The notes under the pieces: generated by a model
Seen by the model: the letters and a program-made list of their open reading frames with translations, nothing else
The model's database searches: none
What the model was told of the DNA's origin: nothing
Shown here: positions 38,562-52,297 of the stretch, in pieces
Layout: each line of letters opens with the position of its first letter
Position numbering within the stretch: the first letter of the stretch is position 1
From: Nemopilema nomurai
Taxonomy: Eukaryota; Cnidaria; Scyphozoa; Rhizostomeae; Rhizostomatidae
Direction of reading: 5' to 3'
Length of the DNA stretch: 64,000 nt
NCBI GenBank assembly: GCA_003864495.1
Contig: ML133379.1
Location: 277,934-341,933 of the forward strand
Made by a program: the position numbers and the translations under genes

Positions 38562-39192
38562 ATGGATTCATCTGCGGCGTCACCCAAGAAGGCCAAAAAG
38601 GCAGCAGCACCCAAGAAGCCGGCTGCTCACCCTGCATACAAGGACATGATCGCGGAGGCAATCAGAAGCCTGAAGGAAAGAAACGGCTCGTCGAGGCAGA
38701 AGATTGCCAAGTATTTGCAGGCCAATTACAAAGGCCTTGGTGATGAGAGCGCTTTGAAGAGAAACCTGAAGGCTTCCTTGAAGAAACTTGTCGCATCGGG
38801 CTCACTCGTGCAGACGAAGGGGGTGGGAGCTTCGGGGTCGTTCAAGCTACCTGTCGCCGCGAAGAAAGCAGCAGCAGAAAAGAAGCCGGTCGCAGCAAAG
38901 AAAGCTGTGAAAAAGCCAGCAGCACAGGCTAAGAAGAGTACGCAGGCTAAAAAGGCCAGTACCAGCTCAGTGAAGAAGAGTCCCGCGAAAAAGAAGGCAA
39001 CGACAGCGAAGAAGCAACTGGTGCTAGCAAGTCCCCAAGAAGCCCAAAGCTAAAGTAGCCAAGAAACCAAAGGCTGCTGCAAGCAAGAAGGCTTCGGTGG
39101 CTGGAAAGAGCAAACCGAAAAAGGCTGCAGCTAAGAAGACGGCAAAGTCACCTGCTGCAAAGAAATCCAAGGCCAGCAAGTCGAAGAACTGA
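38562..39192 (+). pseudogene. H1: Linker histone H1, unit D, two one-base deletions in the tail
   Basis: The N-tail, globular domain and first part of the C-tail are intact to about residue 151. One A is missing in GAAGAAAGCAACTGG (near 39012) and one C in GTCCCCCAAG (near 39033), so the frame leaves the K/A/S/P pattern and stops at 39053, giving 163 residues instead of 210. The remaining 3' tail sequence is preserved. A truncated H1 with a shorter tail could still bind chromatin; alternatively both deletions are homopolymer errors. Confidence 0.88.
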
Positions 39193-39247
39193 GGGCTCAG
39201 TTCTCCAGACATGTTCGTCTTAGTTCGCCATCCTGTCCATGCAAAAC

Positions 39248-39263
39248 AGCTTTTTTAAAAGCT
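39248..39263 (+). terminator. Histone mRNA 3' stem-loop of H1, unit D
   Basis: Intact AG...CT form, 55 bases after the original H1 stop. Confidence 0.95.
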
Positions 39264-42200
39264 ACCAAATAGTTGGGTATCTTGTCTTGACAAGCCTTGT
39301 TGGCTGCATCGATCACTCGAATTTTCAATGGCTTTTTTGCTTTCTGCGTAGACCAACCCAACATTTAAGATGAGCATACCTATAGCTTAAAAGTTTACTG
39401 ATTTTTCAGCTTAAACCTTAACTGTGATCTGAAGGTTTCCATCCAGAAACTCTGAAACATGTGGTGGGTTGGCTTGGTAACATTTAGAGAAGGTTTTTAA
39501 TACTGTGGTTCTGTAATGCATGCAAAATAAGTTTTGAAAGAAGCAACTTGAGACTTGTCTTTGAACACTGTGAATATTTGTTTTTATTGGGAAGTGAAGA
39601 AAGCATTATATTCAAAAAAGAAGGCTCAACCTATTTACCATAATCTGTGTCAGGCTCAACCTCTTTTCAAGTAGATAAAATTAAATTTTTAACACACTGT
39701 TTTCACAAAACCAGCTGTTCTGGACCTTGTGTTAGCAATAAAATGTGTGGAATTCAAATTGAATATTGACTTTTTGAATATTGAATATTGAAAGTTTTCC
39801 ATCCAATCTGACAAAAGTGAATTTTGGGGCACTTTTTGAAGCACTTTATCACCACAGCTTTTCGATTTGCTTTAAGAGATGTGAATAAAGTTCTCATTCC
39901 TATCATTCTTGGACCAAGCTTCTAAAAGTTCAGCAAAATTTGGTATTGTTGTGAAGACAAACAATTTCAAAAAACTAAATTCCCTGAAAGCTATCAATCT
40001 AGGACTTGATTTTGATATTTTACTATCATTTTATAACCAGCATTAAAACAATTTACCATGTGTTGATGTTGAATTGATGTAAAACAAAGTTTAAATTCTG
40101 CATTCTCAATAAAAAGGTAGTTTTAATTTATTTTCATTCCCAGTGTTTAGTAAATTTCATCAAGAGTCCTGAAGGGAGCTTCTTTTGCTATCATTCAATC
40201 AAATCAACCAATCAAATGCTGTAGTAATCCCAAATGGCAAGCAGTTTTATAGTTTGGTTTGATACTTTTTGAGGTTTTCATCAAGATTTGCATAGGAAGT
40301 TTCTTTTAGTAGAATCATTCCAAAATCAACAACAAGCAATTCATCATATATTGGTGTTGTTTGATGTAAAACAGTCCAGTGAAAATAGTCCATTTCCATA
40401 AAACAAGCATTGTTTTATTCTTGGGTTTTATAATTTTTTGAGATTGTTCATCAAAAGATGTAAAAGAAGCTTCCTCCTCTATCATTATTGAGGGAAAAGC
40501 TAAGCATTTCATTATATGATAGTGTTGTTTGATGTAAAATAAAGTGAAAACATTGTATTCCAACAAAACAAGCAGAGTTTTATCACGACTTATTACCTTA
40601 ATAAGTCTTGACTCATCATTCTAGACTCAATAACCTCAAATTTCTTTGTACCGTTATGCAGTTTGATGAAAAATGAAGTGAAAACACTGTATTTCCATGA
40701 AATAAGCAAGGTTGCACTTGGGTTTGATAATTTGTTTATGGTTCTTTATAAAGGATTTTAGAGTAAAGCTTCTGTTGTAATCATGCCAAAAACAACAATC
40801 AAACAGTTTGTCATATGATTGTGTTGTTGATTCAAAACAAAGTTAAAATTATGTATTCTTATTAAGCATTTTGATTTGATTTGGATTCCTAGTGTTGGGT
40901 GCTTTTCATCAAGAGTTGTAATGAAAGCTGACTTTGCCATCATTCCAGAATCAATAATCATATATTTCATCATATATTGGTGCTATTTGCGGGTAAAATA
41001 TGAAGAACTGCAGTTCCATAAAGCAAGCAGTGTTATACTTAAGTTTGATAACTTTTTGTGGCTCTTCTTCAGGACATGGAAAGAATTCATATTTTAAATC
41101 ACTCTGGATTCAAAAACCAAGTATTTAGTGATATAAAAGTGGTTTTTTATGTAAAACAAAATAAAAATACTGCATTCCCAGAAATCAAGTAGTATTATTA
41201 TTGGGTCTGACAATTTTTTTAAGATTCTTCATCTATAATCAAGCACTTCTTCATATGAAAGTGTTCTATTTTGTAAAAAGAATGAAAATGCTGAATCTTT
41301 ATAAAACAAGAAGCTTTTTTCTTGGGTGTGACAACTTTTTGATGTTCTTCTTCAAGACATGCAGAGCCAGCTTCTTTGATATCATTCCCGAATCCATAAT
41401 CAAGCAATTCGTCATATGATAGTGTTGTTTGATTTAAAGCAAAGTTAAAATTATGTATTCTTATCAGACAAGCAGTTTTGATTTGATTAAGATTCCCAGT
41501 GTTGGGTAATTTTCATCAAGAGTTGTAAAGGGAGTTTCTTTTTATATAATTTCATAATCATCAATCAATGTTTCCATCATATGTTGGTGTTCCTTTATGT
41601 TAAACAGAGTGTAAACACTGTTTTGACATAAAACAAGTAGTGTTATGTTAGGAATTGTTTACTTTGTTTGATTTTTCATCAAGACTTGTAAAGGAATCTG
41701 CTTTTCCATAATTCTAGGCTCAATAACCAAGCATTTGTTCATATGTTGGTGCTGTTTGATCTAAAGTAAAGAGAAAAAACTGTTTTCCCTTTAAATAAGC
41801 AGGGTTATACTCGGGTTTGATAACTTTTTTAAGATTCTTTATCTAAAGTTTTAGAAAAAGCTCTTTTGCTATCATTCTAGACTAACAAATCAAGCATTTT
41901 ATCGAATGTTTGTGTTTTTTGGGGATAATAAAAGTAAAAGTACTGTAGTTACATAAAACAAGCAGTGTTATACTTGAGTTTGACAATTTTTTGAGGTTCT
42001 TGATAAAGAGTTTCAAAGTAAGCTTCATTTGTAATCATGGCAAAATCAATAATCAAACAATTCACCATTTGATAGTGTTGTTTGATTTAAAACAAAGTTA
42101 AAATTCTATATTCTCATTGACAAGTAGTTTTGATTTGATTTGGATTCCTAGTGTTGGGTTATTTTCATCAAGATCTGTAAAGGAAGCTTCTTTTTATATA

Positions 42201-43680
42201 ATTTCATGATCATCAATCAATGTTTTCGTCATATGTTGGTGTTCTTTGATGTAAAACAAAATAAAAACACTGTTTTTTTCATAAACCAAGCAGTGTTTTA
42301 CCTGGATTTGATAACTTTGTTGGGTTTTCCTTCAAAACTTGTAAAGGAAGCTTTTTGCTATCATTCCAGAATCAACAATAAAGCAGGTAATCACATCTTG
42401 GTGCAGTTTGATGTAAAACAAAAACAAAATGATTAATTCTTTTGATATGATATCTTTTGAGTTTGATATTTGGGTTTGATATTTTTTGAGATTTTCATCA
42501 AGAATTGTAATGAAAGCTTCCTTTGCTATCATTCCACAACCGAAATCAAGCATTTCATCATGCGATAGTCTCCTTTGATGTAAAACAGAATTAAAATGCT
42601 GCATTTCCATTAAACTAGCAGTGTCATACTACTTGGGTTTGACAACATTTTGAGGTTCTTCAAAAAGTGTTGTAAAGGAAGCTTCTTTTGCTACCATTCC
42701 AGAATCAATAACCAAACATTTCATCATATGTTGGTTTTGTTTGATGTAAAATAGATTCGCAGATATGAATAAAATGCCCCTCATAAAGAAGAAGCAAATT
42801 TGAATGGACTTTTTTATAGACTTTTTGCAAAAATTACATTTTTTTCCATATCATTCAAAAACCATCTTTCTATGTTCATTTTCCATATGTTTGTGTAGTA
42901 ACCACTCAAAAGAAATAGCTCTTGAGTTGATTTGGACCACTAAATGTGTGAATACTACATAAATGGGTTGAAGGAGCCCTCCATTCCATCATTCCCAAAT
43001 TAGTTTTCTATCAATTAAATTTTGACCACATTTTGACCCAACAATTCACTATTTGTGCATTACGCAGAGAAGGCTTCAATGAAGAGTGTTCTCCATCCCA
43101 TCATTTCAATATCCTTTTCTTAATTCTAAACAATTTACCACATGTTGATAAGCAATGTAAGACCTGGTTTTGACTTGAAAATGTCGGCACAAATTTACCC
43201 GTAAGACACACTTAGTCATACTACATTCACGAACTATCTGACCTAAAATGATTTTTCCAGAACGTAATAAGGGGCAGCTGTATCGCGTTGTTTATGTAAT
43301 GGAGACAGCTTTAGATTTGATTTAGAGAACATTTGCTTGGATTTACAAAAGAAAGGTAGATGCAGCTCTTCAGAATAATGTGTCTGTTAGCATTTTAAAT
43401 AAAAGATCATTAGGAGCTTTCAGAAACCCTATTTTCAGAGTAACTCATTAGCGTAGCCAAAAATACTAGCTATAAAAAATAATATATAATATGAACTTTG
43501 ACTAATTAGTAATCTGTAAGAGGAAGTTTATTTCGAAAATTGAATGATTCATGCTAGCTAATTTTATATTGTGCTTTATAACTTTGTTAGGTTTTGTACA
43601 TGAATGCATAGGCGCAAATCTTTAGAGAAATATCGCTGTGTGCAATGGGATAGAGAAACATCGTTTCTGGCGTTCGTGGT
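39264..43680. repeat. H1-H3 spacer, unit D: ~160-bp repeat array
   Basis: Array as in unit A with local differences: a deletion near 40205 (accaatcaaatgctgtag), and extra sequence near 42420-42790 (gatatgatatcttttgagtttgatatttgg and a monomer ending gcagatatgaataaaatgcccc) that is shared with unit E but absent from A and C. No gene is supported. Confidence 0.8.
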
Positions 43681-43696
43681 GGTTTTTAAAAAAACC
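43681..43696 (-). terminator. Histone mRNA 3' stem-loop of H3, unit D
   Basis: Intact GG...CC form; the 3' flank on the H3 side reads GCGAAATCTC as in other units. Confidence 0.95.
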
Positions 43697-43742
43697 GTTT
43701 GAAGCGAAATCTCATCCGTCAAGATGTCTTGGAGTGAGTTGC

Positions 43743-45175
<1,433 letters not shown>

Positions 45176-45241
45176 ATTGATGTTGCTGGTCCTTCCTGTC
45201 CAGCAATCAAGATTCGTCCAAGTGCAAGCACACAGAAAAAC

Positions 45242-45257
45242 AGCTTTTTTAAAAGCT
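45242..45257 (+). terminator. Histone mRNA 3' stem-loop of H4, unit E
   Basis: Intact AG...CT stem-loop. Confidence 0.95.
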
Positions 45258-46706
45258 ACCAAAAATGCCAAAGTTGCCTGATTTGGGCCTCGTAGCTTCA
45301 CACGATTTCAAATTTTGTTTTTCTGCTTTTCGTTCAGTAGCTACATTTCGTCAATTTATATTTTCTACCCGTTGGTTCGATTGAAACTACCGAATCTGGT
45401 CCTGCATATTGCCTTGTTGTACGTTGTGCCAGTAGATTAGTCAAACTTTCCTTCCTTTGCAGAAAGCAGTAAACAAGCCCGTTTCTAGTCACATAATGTG
45501 TCGGGTCAGTTATTGATAAACTTGATTCTAAATTACTCCATCGTATCGTTGGGGAATTTTTTCCTTGTTTGTATGAGGTTCAACTGTCTATCGTCCTTCA
45601 TAGTTGCCATTAGGTAGAAAATAATTCACTTAGCAGACTATATTGAGATGTATATTGGCTTTTCGGGATTGAGTTTGCGATACCAAGACCAACAACTACT
45701 TTTTCTACAAATTGCCACGGATTTGTATTCTAGAATTGTATTCCACATCTCAGATTGAAAAAGCCCCTTTTCACCACAGCTTTTCGATTTGCTTCAAGAG
45801 ATGTGAATAAAGTTCTCATTCCTATCATTCTAGAACCAAGTTTCTAAAAGGTCGTAATTTTTGTGTGTTGTTGTGAAGACAAACAATTTCAAAAAACTAA
45901 ATTCCCTGAAAGTTATCAATCTAGGACTTGATTTTGATATTTTACTATGATTTTATAACCAACGTTAAGACAGTTTACCACATGTTGATATTGAATTGAT
46001 GTAAAGCAAAGTTGAAATTCTGTATTATCAATAAATAGGTAGTTTTGACTTGATTCTGATTCCTAGTGTTTAGTAATTTTCATTAAGAGTTGTAAAGGAA
46101 GCTTCTTTTGCTATCATTCCATCAAATCAACCAATACTTTCATCATATGTCCATTGATGTAAAAGAAAGTTAAAACATTGTAGTGCTACAAAATAACAAG
46201 CAGTGTTATATTTTGGTTTGATAACCTTTTTGAGATTGTTCATTAAAACATGCAAAAGAAGCTTCCTCCTACATCATTTTTGAGGGAAAAGTTAAGCATT
46301 TCTTTAATGTAAAACAAAGTGAAAATATTGTATTCCAACGAAACAAGCAGTGTTCTATTAGCACTTGTTTACTTTGTTTGACTTTCCATCAAATCTTGTA
46401 AAGGAAGCTGCTTTTTTATCATTCTAGTCTCAATAACCAAGCATTTCTTCATATGTTGGTGAAGTTTAATGTAAGATGAAGTGAAAACACTGTATTTCCA
46501 TGAAATAAGCAGGGTTATACTTGTTAAAGTTGTGTATTCTTATTAAACAAGTAGCTTTGATTTGATAAAATAAATAAATCGGCGCAGTTATGAAGGAAAA
46601 CTTTGTAAACCAGTAACTAGAAATTAGGACAAAGCCTTTATCAGTAAGAGTAAGTAAGAATGTCGTGTGTGTCACAAGATGGTAAACCAATTTTAGCATC
46701 TTTGGT
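45258..46706. repeat. H4-H2A spacer, unit E (class I)
   Basis: Nearly identical to unit A from 45258 to about 46480 (compare 637-1850), including the gggaaaagttaagcatttc stretch near 46285. It then departs to a right end with aaataaataaatcggcgc in place of the palindrome-containing end of A and D. No gene is supported. Confidence 0.75.
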
Positions 46707-46722
46707 GGTTTTTAAAAAAACC
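46707..46722 (-). terminator. Histone mRNA 3' stem-loop of H2A, unit E
   Basis: Intact GG...CC form. Confidence 0.95.
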
Positions 46723-46771
46723 GTTTTTCAATGCAAAGATAACCAGAGATGGCCAACCGAAGCGAAGCGAC

Positions 46772-47155
46772 TTATGACTTGGCGGCCTTCGTCTCAGTCT
46801 TTTTTGGAAGAAGCACTGCCTGAATGTTGGGCAAGACACCACCCTGTGCAATGGTGACTCCACTCAGCAACTTGTTCAACTCCTCGTCGTTCCTGATGGC
46901 GAGCTGCAAGTGACGAGGGATGATTCTTGACTTCTTGTTGTCTCTTGCTGCATTGCCAGCCAACTCCAAGATTTCTGCAGACAGATACTCGAGAACGGCT
47001 GCCAAATAGACGGGAGCCCCAGAGCCAACTCGCTCGGCATAGTTGCCCTTCCTCAACAATCGGTGGATACGTCCGACTGGAAACTGTAATCCAGCTCTGG
47101 ATGTCCTAGATCTCGCCTTAGCCTTGGCTTTTCCACCTTTTCCACGTCCAGACAT
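46772..47155 (-). CDS. H2A: Histone H2A, unit E
   Basis: Intact 127-residue H2A. It shares the silent TTTTTT variant in the C-terminal lysine codons (plus strand CAGTCTTTTTTGG near 46797) with unit F only, supporting a recent common origin of the E and F blocks. Confidence 0.98.
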   Translation of the reverse strand: MSGRGKGGKAKAKARSRTSRAGLQFPVGRIHRLLRKGNYAERVGSGAPVYLAAVLEYLSAEILELAGNAARDNKKSRIIPRHLQLAIRNDEELNKLLSGVTIAQGGVLPNIQAVLLPKKTETKAAKS

Positions 47156-47490
47156 GATTGCTTCAATAACAGATTTTCTTAAACGAGTTGACTTGACTGC
47201 GAAAGTGCAAGGGAACGATTGCTAGTGGTACCCGCCAAAAGCAACAATTCAAAGCGGCATTCATTCGAAACGCGCCAATCGTCGCCTGCTCGAGTCGGCC
47301 ATTTCGACGAACCAGGCGAAGACAGCCAATCGGCTGCGACCCTGGTCGGTCACGCGGTCTTCGGGCTCATTCTCGATGCAAGGCGAGCTGGACTCAAATA
47401 AAGCAAGCGTGCCTTGGCGCCAAACCATCAAACCAACTTGCTTGTCTCGAATCGAGAGTTGAGTGAATTTTTAAGAGAAAAGTCGCAAAC
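47156..47490. promoter_or_regulatory. Bidirectional H2A/H2B promoter, unit E
   Basis: Conserved, with GGCGCC at 47416-47421. A base is missing in the GATGGCAAGG stretch (GATGCAAGG near 47378) relative to units A and F. Confidence 0.7.
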
Positions 47491-47897
47491 ATGTCTGACG
47501 CCCCAGCTAAAGGAGGAAAACAGGCCCCAAAGGTCGCCAAGAAGGGAGAGAAGAAAGCAGGAGTGGTAAAAAGGGTGGCAAGGCCGGCTCAGGAGAAAAG
47601 AAAAGGACGAAGAAGCGCAAGGAAAGCTACTCTATCTACATCTACAAGGTGCTCAAACAAGTCCACCCTGACACGGGAATTTCCAGCAAGGCCATGAGCA
47701 TCATGAACTCGTTTGTCAACGACATTTTCGAGAGGATCGCTCAAGAAGCCTCGCGACTTGCCCACTACAACAAGAAGGCGACGATCACTTCGAGGGAAAT
47801 CCAGACATCTGTCCGACTTCTCCTTCCCGGTGAACTTGCCAAGCATGCTGTCAGCGAGGGCACCAAGGCCGTCACCAAGTACACGTCCAGCAAGTAA
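47491..47897 (+). pseudogene. H2B: Histone H2B, unit E, one-base deletion in N-tail
   Basis: GGAGTTGGTAAAAAGG has become GGAGTGGTAAAAAGG (one T lost near 47563), shifting the frame at about residue 25 and giving a 68-residue product without a histone fold. The downstream fold is intact in the original frame. This differs from the lesions in units C and F, so the H2B tail has been hit independently in three of five copies. Confidence 0.9.
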
Positions 47898-47959
47898 ACT
47901 ACCTGACCTGCCCTGGATAGTTTGGTTTATTCTGCTCTCAAACGGTCGACATAAAAAAC

Positions 47960-47975
47960 AGCTTTTTTAAAAGCT
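47960..47975 (+). terminator. Histone mRNA 3' stem-loop of H2B, unit E
   Basis: Intact AG...CT stem-loop, 62 bases after the original stop. Confidence 0.95.
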
Positions 47976-48419
47976 ACCAAATTCGCCAATTTTTTCCTCA
48001 ACCTCAAACACACACGACCAATTGATTACAATTTTATTTTTTCAACATTTTGTTTTAACTTGAGCGAGTGAGAGTGCCATAGCCCAATTTTGTTATCAAA
48101 AACACTATCGAAACCCTCAGAATGAAAGCCATTTAGTGAGAAACTATAGACCTATGTTATTGAGGAGTGCTGCCCTCATGTAAGGGACTGATTTTAAATT
48201 TGGTATCTTAAGGATCGTTATTTGATTATTCCAAATATACATCAAGCATGAACTCTTTTATACCGAACCCTGATTGTTCTGCCAACCCTCAATATTCTCA
48301 AATTTTTTAACCTAACCTAATATTTTTCTTAAATCATTCCTGCCCAACACAAAAACTCTTGATAAGAAATTCACGAAGAAGCATACCAAATTTGTAAACC
48401 TGAAATAGTATCCATAATA

Positions 48420-48555
48420 CAGGGCCTCCGAAAAAGGGGGTGCCACGGCCCCCGCACTTTTTTGTAAAACAATAGAGCTTTTCTAAATATCTTTTGCCAT
48501 GATTGTTAAAATCTTCATTGGCCCCTCCACTTTCCAACCTGCGTCGGAGCCCCTG
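48420..48555. mobile_element. Small CAGGG-ended MITE, unit E copy
   Basis: 136 bp, same position and same TAATA flanks (48415-48419, 48556-48560) as in unit C; one extra C (GGCCCCCGC). Identical placement means it was copied with the spacer, not inserted independently. Confidence 0.8.
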
Positions 48556-48929
48556 TAATACATGAAACCTTTCAGCCCTTTTCCTTGATAAATGCACTTT
48601 TGATGAAAAGCAAATTTCACTGTTTTTAGAAAAACTAGTTTCTACTTTGTGGAGGCAATCGGTATCTGCGTGATGGTTATTTCACTTGCAATTTTAGTTC
48701 ATTTGATCACCCAAAAAGATATTTTATACTTACAAAGAACACACAAAACTAAGCTAAACGAACAAACATGATAGGTAATTTTGGATAACCACCTTCATTT
48801 ATCCCATCAAATCAAAAGTACAACTTATTTAGAAATTGGGATAGTCCCACACAATTACAAGGCCAACATGATTTATATGATACATGATACAAAGCCGTGT
48901 GCATAAAATCAAATTCAGTTTATTTTGTC

Positions 48930-49420
48930 CAGGGGCGTAAATATTGGGAGTGGGGGGGGGGGGGGTCACACCCAACATTATGTCGGGCAAACGACAGACA
49001 AGATGTTCGCAAATCCGTAACTGTCGGGTAAAATCTTTCAGTCTACCAAAATCTTTCAAATACTGTTAAACTTTGAGTCCTTCTTCGTCAATATTTCGAG
49101 TAAATCACTATTTGGAGTGACTCCGCCAGCCTAAACGCCTATTAGCTAACCACTCTTGAAAACTGGCGTCGGTTCTTTGCGACCCAGTAATACATTTTTC
49201 AACATGATTTTTTCTGAATGAGTCCAGCACCAGCATCATTGGCCTAGCCATCCTGGATGCCGCAACAATTTTACCAGTGTCTGGACGACGAAACCCAAAT
49301 GGCTCATTTTCGAAGGAACTTTGATAAAATCATCTGCTGTAAGTAGTCGCTCATCCTCATTGCCATTACAATATTTACGAAAAAAAGTTAACACGACTGA
49401 ACTGCAGCTTTTCTACTCGT
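48930..49420. other. CAGGGGCGTA-ended segment, unit E copy
   Basis: Same segment as in unit C but with a longer G-run (14-15) and small deletions near 49040-49060. It breaks off at the same right edge before AATTGATCTAATAATACCC. Confidence 0.5.
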
Positions 49421-51447
49421 AAATTGATCTAATAATACCCGTTTTCTCTTTTACAAGAAACCTAGATTGGGTCCTATTACTAAAAGTTTCTTAATTTTTC
49501 ACTAGTTTCTAGTACTAAAAGTTTCTTATTTTTAGATAAACATCAAATTTTGCTCCTTCCCTTGTATATTAATTGTATTAAAGTTTATGACCCAACAGTA
49601 AGATTTGATATTGTATCTTTTGTTCATTATTCTTATGGAAACAGGGGTACTTTTTATCGAGACACCCGGTACAGTGTGCTTTGATTCTTTTATTATTTTC
49701 GTATTGTTACCGAGACACCCGGTACTTATTATTTTCCTGCTCAGAAAGTCAGCTTTATTTTTTGGAGTTTCTTAAAAGTATTGATTTAGTTCTAAAAGTT
49801 TCTTAAAATTTCGGGGCCTTAGTACTAGTCTTCCTATAAACCGATTTCTTATCATAAAAGAAACGTGTAAACACTAATTGACATATGAAGAGCAAGGCAT
49901 TGACTTGTAGTTCAAAGGTTAATACAAAAACTAAACAAAAATACGTAAAAATATCAGAAAATTACAAATGCAACAAATTTCATAGCGGTTTTAAAACATA
50001 GATAGAACACCGCGAAGGCGTCTCCCATAACAGATCTCATGACATTTTAGTCAGGCAGTGGTGAAAATGTCGGGCAAAATATTCCAAACATACATTAAAC
50101 ATAAACTCATTTTAAGAATACCTAAGTTTTGCCAAGCCTCAATATTCTTTACATTTTTTAGCCTAGCCTAATATTATTCTTAAATCATTCTTGCCCAACA
50201 CAAATACGTGAAAATAATTTCATCAAGAAGCATAGAGATTTATTAGTCTTTCATTTTTCATCATAATTCAAGAAAGCTTTCAGCCGCTTTCCATGATTAA
50301 TGCTCTTTCACCTGCTGTTTTGAAGAAAACTAGTTTCTAATTTCTGTATCCGTTTGATTGTTATTTTATCCGTTGGATGGTTATTTCACTCAGTTTCAGT
50401 TTTATTTTAAAAATACCACTGGATGCATATATTTGTTGAAGATCAGAAACAATCCAGGCTTAAAAGTATAATTAATTTAAGAGAAAGTTAACTAATATAA
50501 ACATAATAGAAAAAATCAAAAGTAGAGGAGAAACAAGCTAGTACTGTTTCACTTGCAGTGTTAGTTCATTTGTTCACCCAACAAGATTTTCAATGCTTCC
50601 ATAGAACACACAAAACTAAACTAAACGAAGGAACTTGACATGTAATTCTGGATAACCATTTTCATGTATCCAATCAAATCAAAATTACATTTTATTTAGA
50701 AATCGGAATAGTCCCACACAATTACAAGGCCAACATGATTGAATATATACAACGCCGTGTGCATCAAATCGAAATCAATTTATTTTGTCTCCTTTCAACA
50801 TCAAGAAAAGTCACCCTTTCCCTTCAGCCTTTCACATTCGCGGGTAACATCTCTCACCTTCATTTACAGGTGAAAAATGTAAAGATGTTATCAGTTTAAA
50901 ATGCCAATGTTCACTGTTCAAAATGAGTGTGGACTTCCAAATTTCAATTTTATGAATTTCAAATTTTCAAGTAATTATGCATTACGATCTATTCCTTGTG
51001 CAAATCGTCGAGTTTTGCCTTTTCGAACTTTGTAATGACAGATCATAACTGCCATCTAGAGTTGTGCTTCCTGAATCCGAATTTCAACTTAATTTTTCGC
51101 GATCCAAGAGCTTACGAAAGGCTTGCACAGTCTGTCCAGCAAGCCACTGTTTTAGAGTCTCCAAAACACCCATCCATCATCATTTTCGAAGTATGCCGAG
51201 GGAGGAAACAAATCTAGTTTAACGTGGAACGTAAGCATTTCTCGACAACGCAAAACGATGTGGAGAATTGCGCTCAAGGCATTACCTCTACCCCTCAAAA
51301 AGCATCTTTATGAAGAAATTAATACATAGAGAGTTTTATTTCGATACTTTGAATAATCTTTTTGCGTTATTTAAATAACTATGTGCCAATTAAAGTAGGC
51401 AAAGAAGCACAACATCGACGGCCATTTTGGCCTGAGCAGTCAGCGGT

Positions 51448-51466
51448 CACGTGTACTTTTGGCGCC
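51448..51466 (+). promoter_or_regulatory. H1 promoter elements CACGTG and GGCGCC, unit E
   Basis: CACGTG at 51448-51453 and GGCGCC at 51461-51466. Confidence 0.6.
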
Positions 51467-51593
51467 TAGATGCAAAATGATTTTGAATCGTTGACCGAAA
51501 GTGAAGGAGGGCATCCAGTTTTGTGTCGCAGTTGCGAAGAACTTTACGTTAGATTGTCGAACCATTTGCTCATTTCCAAAAAAAGCCATCGTT

Positions 51594-52226
51594 ATGGATT
51601 CATCTGCGGTGTCACCCAAGAAGGCCAAAAAGGCAGCAGCACCCAAGAAGCCGGCTGCTCATCCTGCATACAAGGACATGATCGCGGAGGCAATCAGAAG
51701 CCTGAAGGAAAGAAACGGCTCGTCGAGGCAGAAAATAGCCAAGTATTTGCAGGCTAATTACAAAGGCCTTGGTGATGAGAGCGCTTTGAAGAGAAACCTG
51801 AAGGCTTCCTTGAAGAAACTTGTCGCATCGGGCTCACTCGTGCAGACGAAGGGGGTGGGAGCTTCGGGGTCGTTCAAGCTACCTGTCGCCGCGAAGAAAG
51901 CAGCAGCAGAAAAGAAGCCGGTCGCAGCAAAGAAAGCTGTGAAAAAGCCAGCAGCACAGGCTAAGAAGAGTACGCAGCCTAAAAAGGCCAGTACCAGTTC
52001 AGTGAAGAAGAGTCCCGCGAAAAAGAAGGCAACGACAGCGAAGAAAGCAACTGGTGCTAGCAAGTCCCCCAAGAAGCCCAAAGCTAAAGTAGCCAAGAAA
52101 CCAAAGGCTGCTGCAAGCAAGAAGGCTTCGGCGGCTGGAAAGAGCAAACCGAAAAAGGCTGCAGCTAAGAAGACGGCAAAGTCACCTGCTGCAAAGAAAT
52201 CCAAGGCCAGCAAGTCGAAGAACTGA
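51594..52226 (+). CDS. H1: Linker histone H1, unit E
   Basis: Intact 210-residue H1. Replacements relative to unit A: Ala to Val in SSAVSPKK, Ala to Pro in STQPKKAS, and KASAAGK in the tail. All lie in disordered tails; the globular domain is unchanged. Confidence 0.97.
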   Translation: MDSSAVSPKKAKKAAAPKKPAAHPAYKDMIAEAIRSLKERNGSSRQKIAKYLQANYKGLGDESALKRNLKASLKKLVASGSLVQTKGVGASGSFKLPVAAKKAAAEKKPVAAKKAVKKPAAQAKKSTQPKKASTSSVKKSPAKKKATTAKKATGASKSPKKPKAKVAKKPKAAASKKASAAGKSKPKKAAAKKTAKSPAAKKSKASKSKN

Positions 52227-52281
52227 GGGCTCAGTTCTCCAGACATGTTCGTCTTAGTGCGCCATCCTGTCCATGCAAAAC

Positions 52282-52297
52282 AGCTTTTTTAAAAGCT
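52282..52297 (+). terminator. Histone mRNA 3' stem-loop of H1, unit E
   Basis: Intact AG...CT stem-loop. Confidence 0.95.

Larger units (their letters stand above)
47976..51447. other. H2B-H1 spacer, unit E (longest; partly duplicated)
   Basis: The first part, to about 50080, is almost identical to unit F and contains the CAGGG MITE (48420-48555) and the CAGGGGCGTA segment (48930-49420, with a G14-15 tract near 48952). At about 50081 the sequence jumps back to an earlier spacer position (attccaaacatacattaa, compare 24880) and repeats that stretch in a more diverged form down to 50760, so about 1.5-2 kb is represented twice. No gene is supported. Confidence 0.7.

Noticed and set aside
50996..51217. 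Small frame upstream of H1 with FLNPNFNLIFRD, seen in units A, D and E
   Set aside because: Broken in unit C (ATG replaced by ACG, early stop) and of different length in A; more likely conserved distal promoter DNA than a gene, though dN/dS over more units could reopen it.
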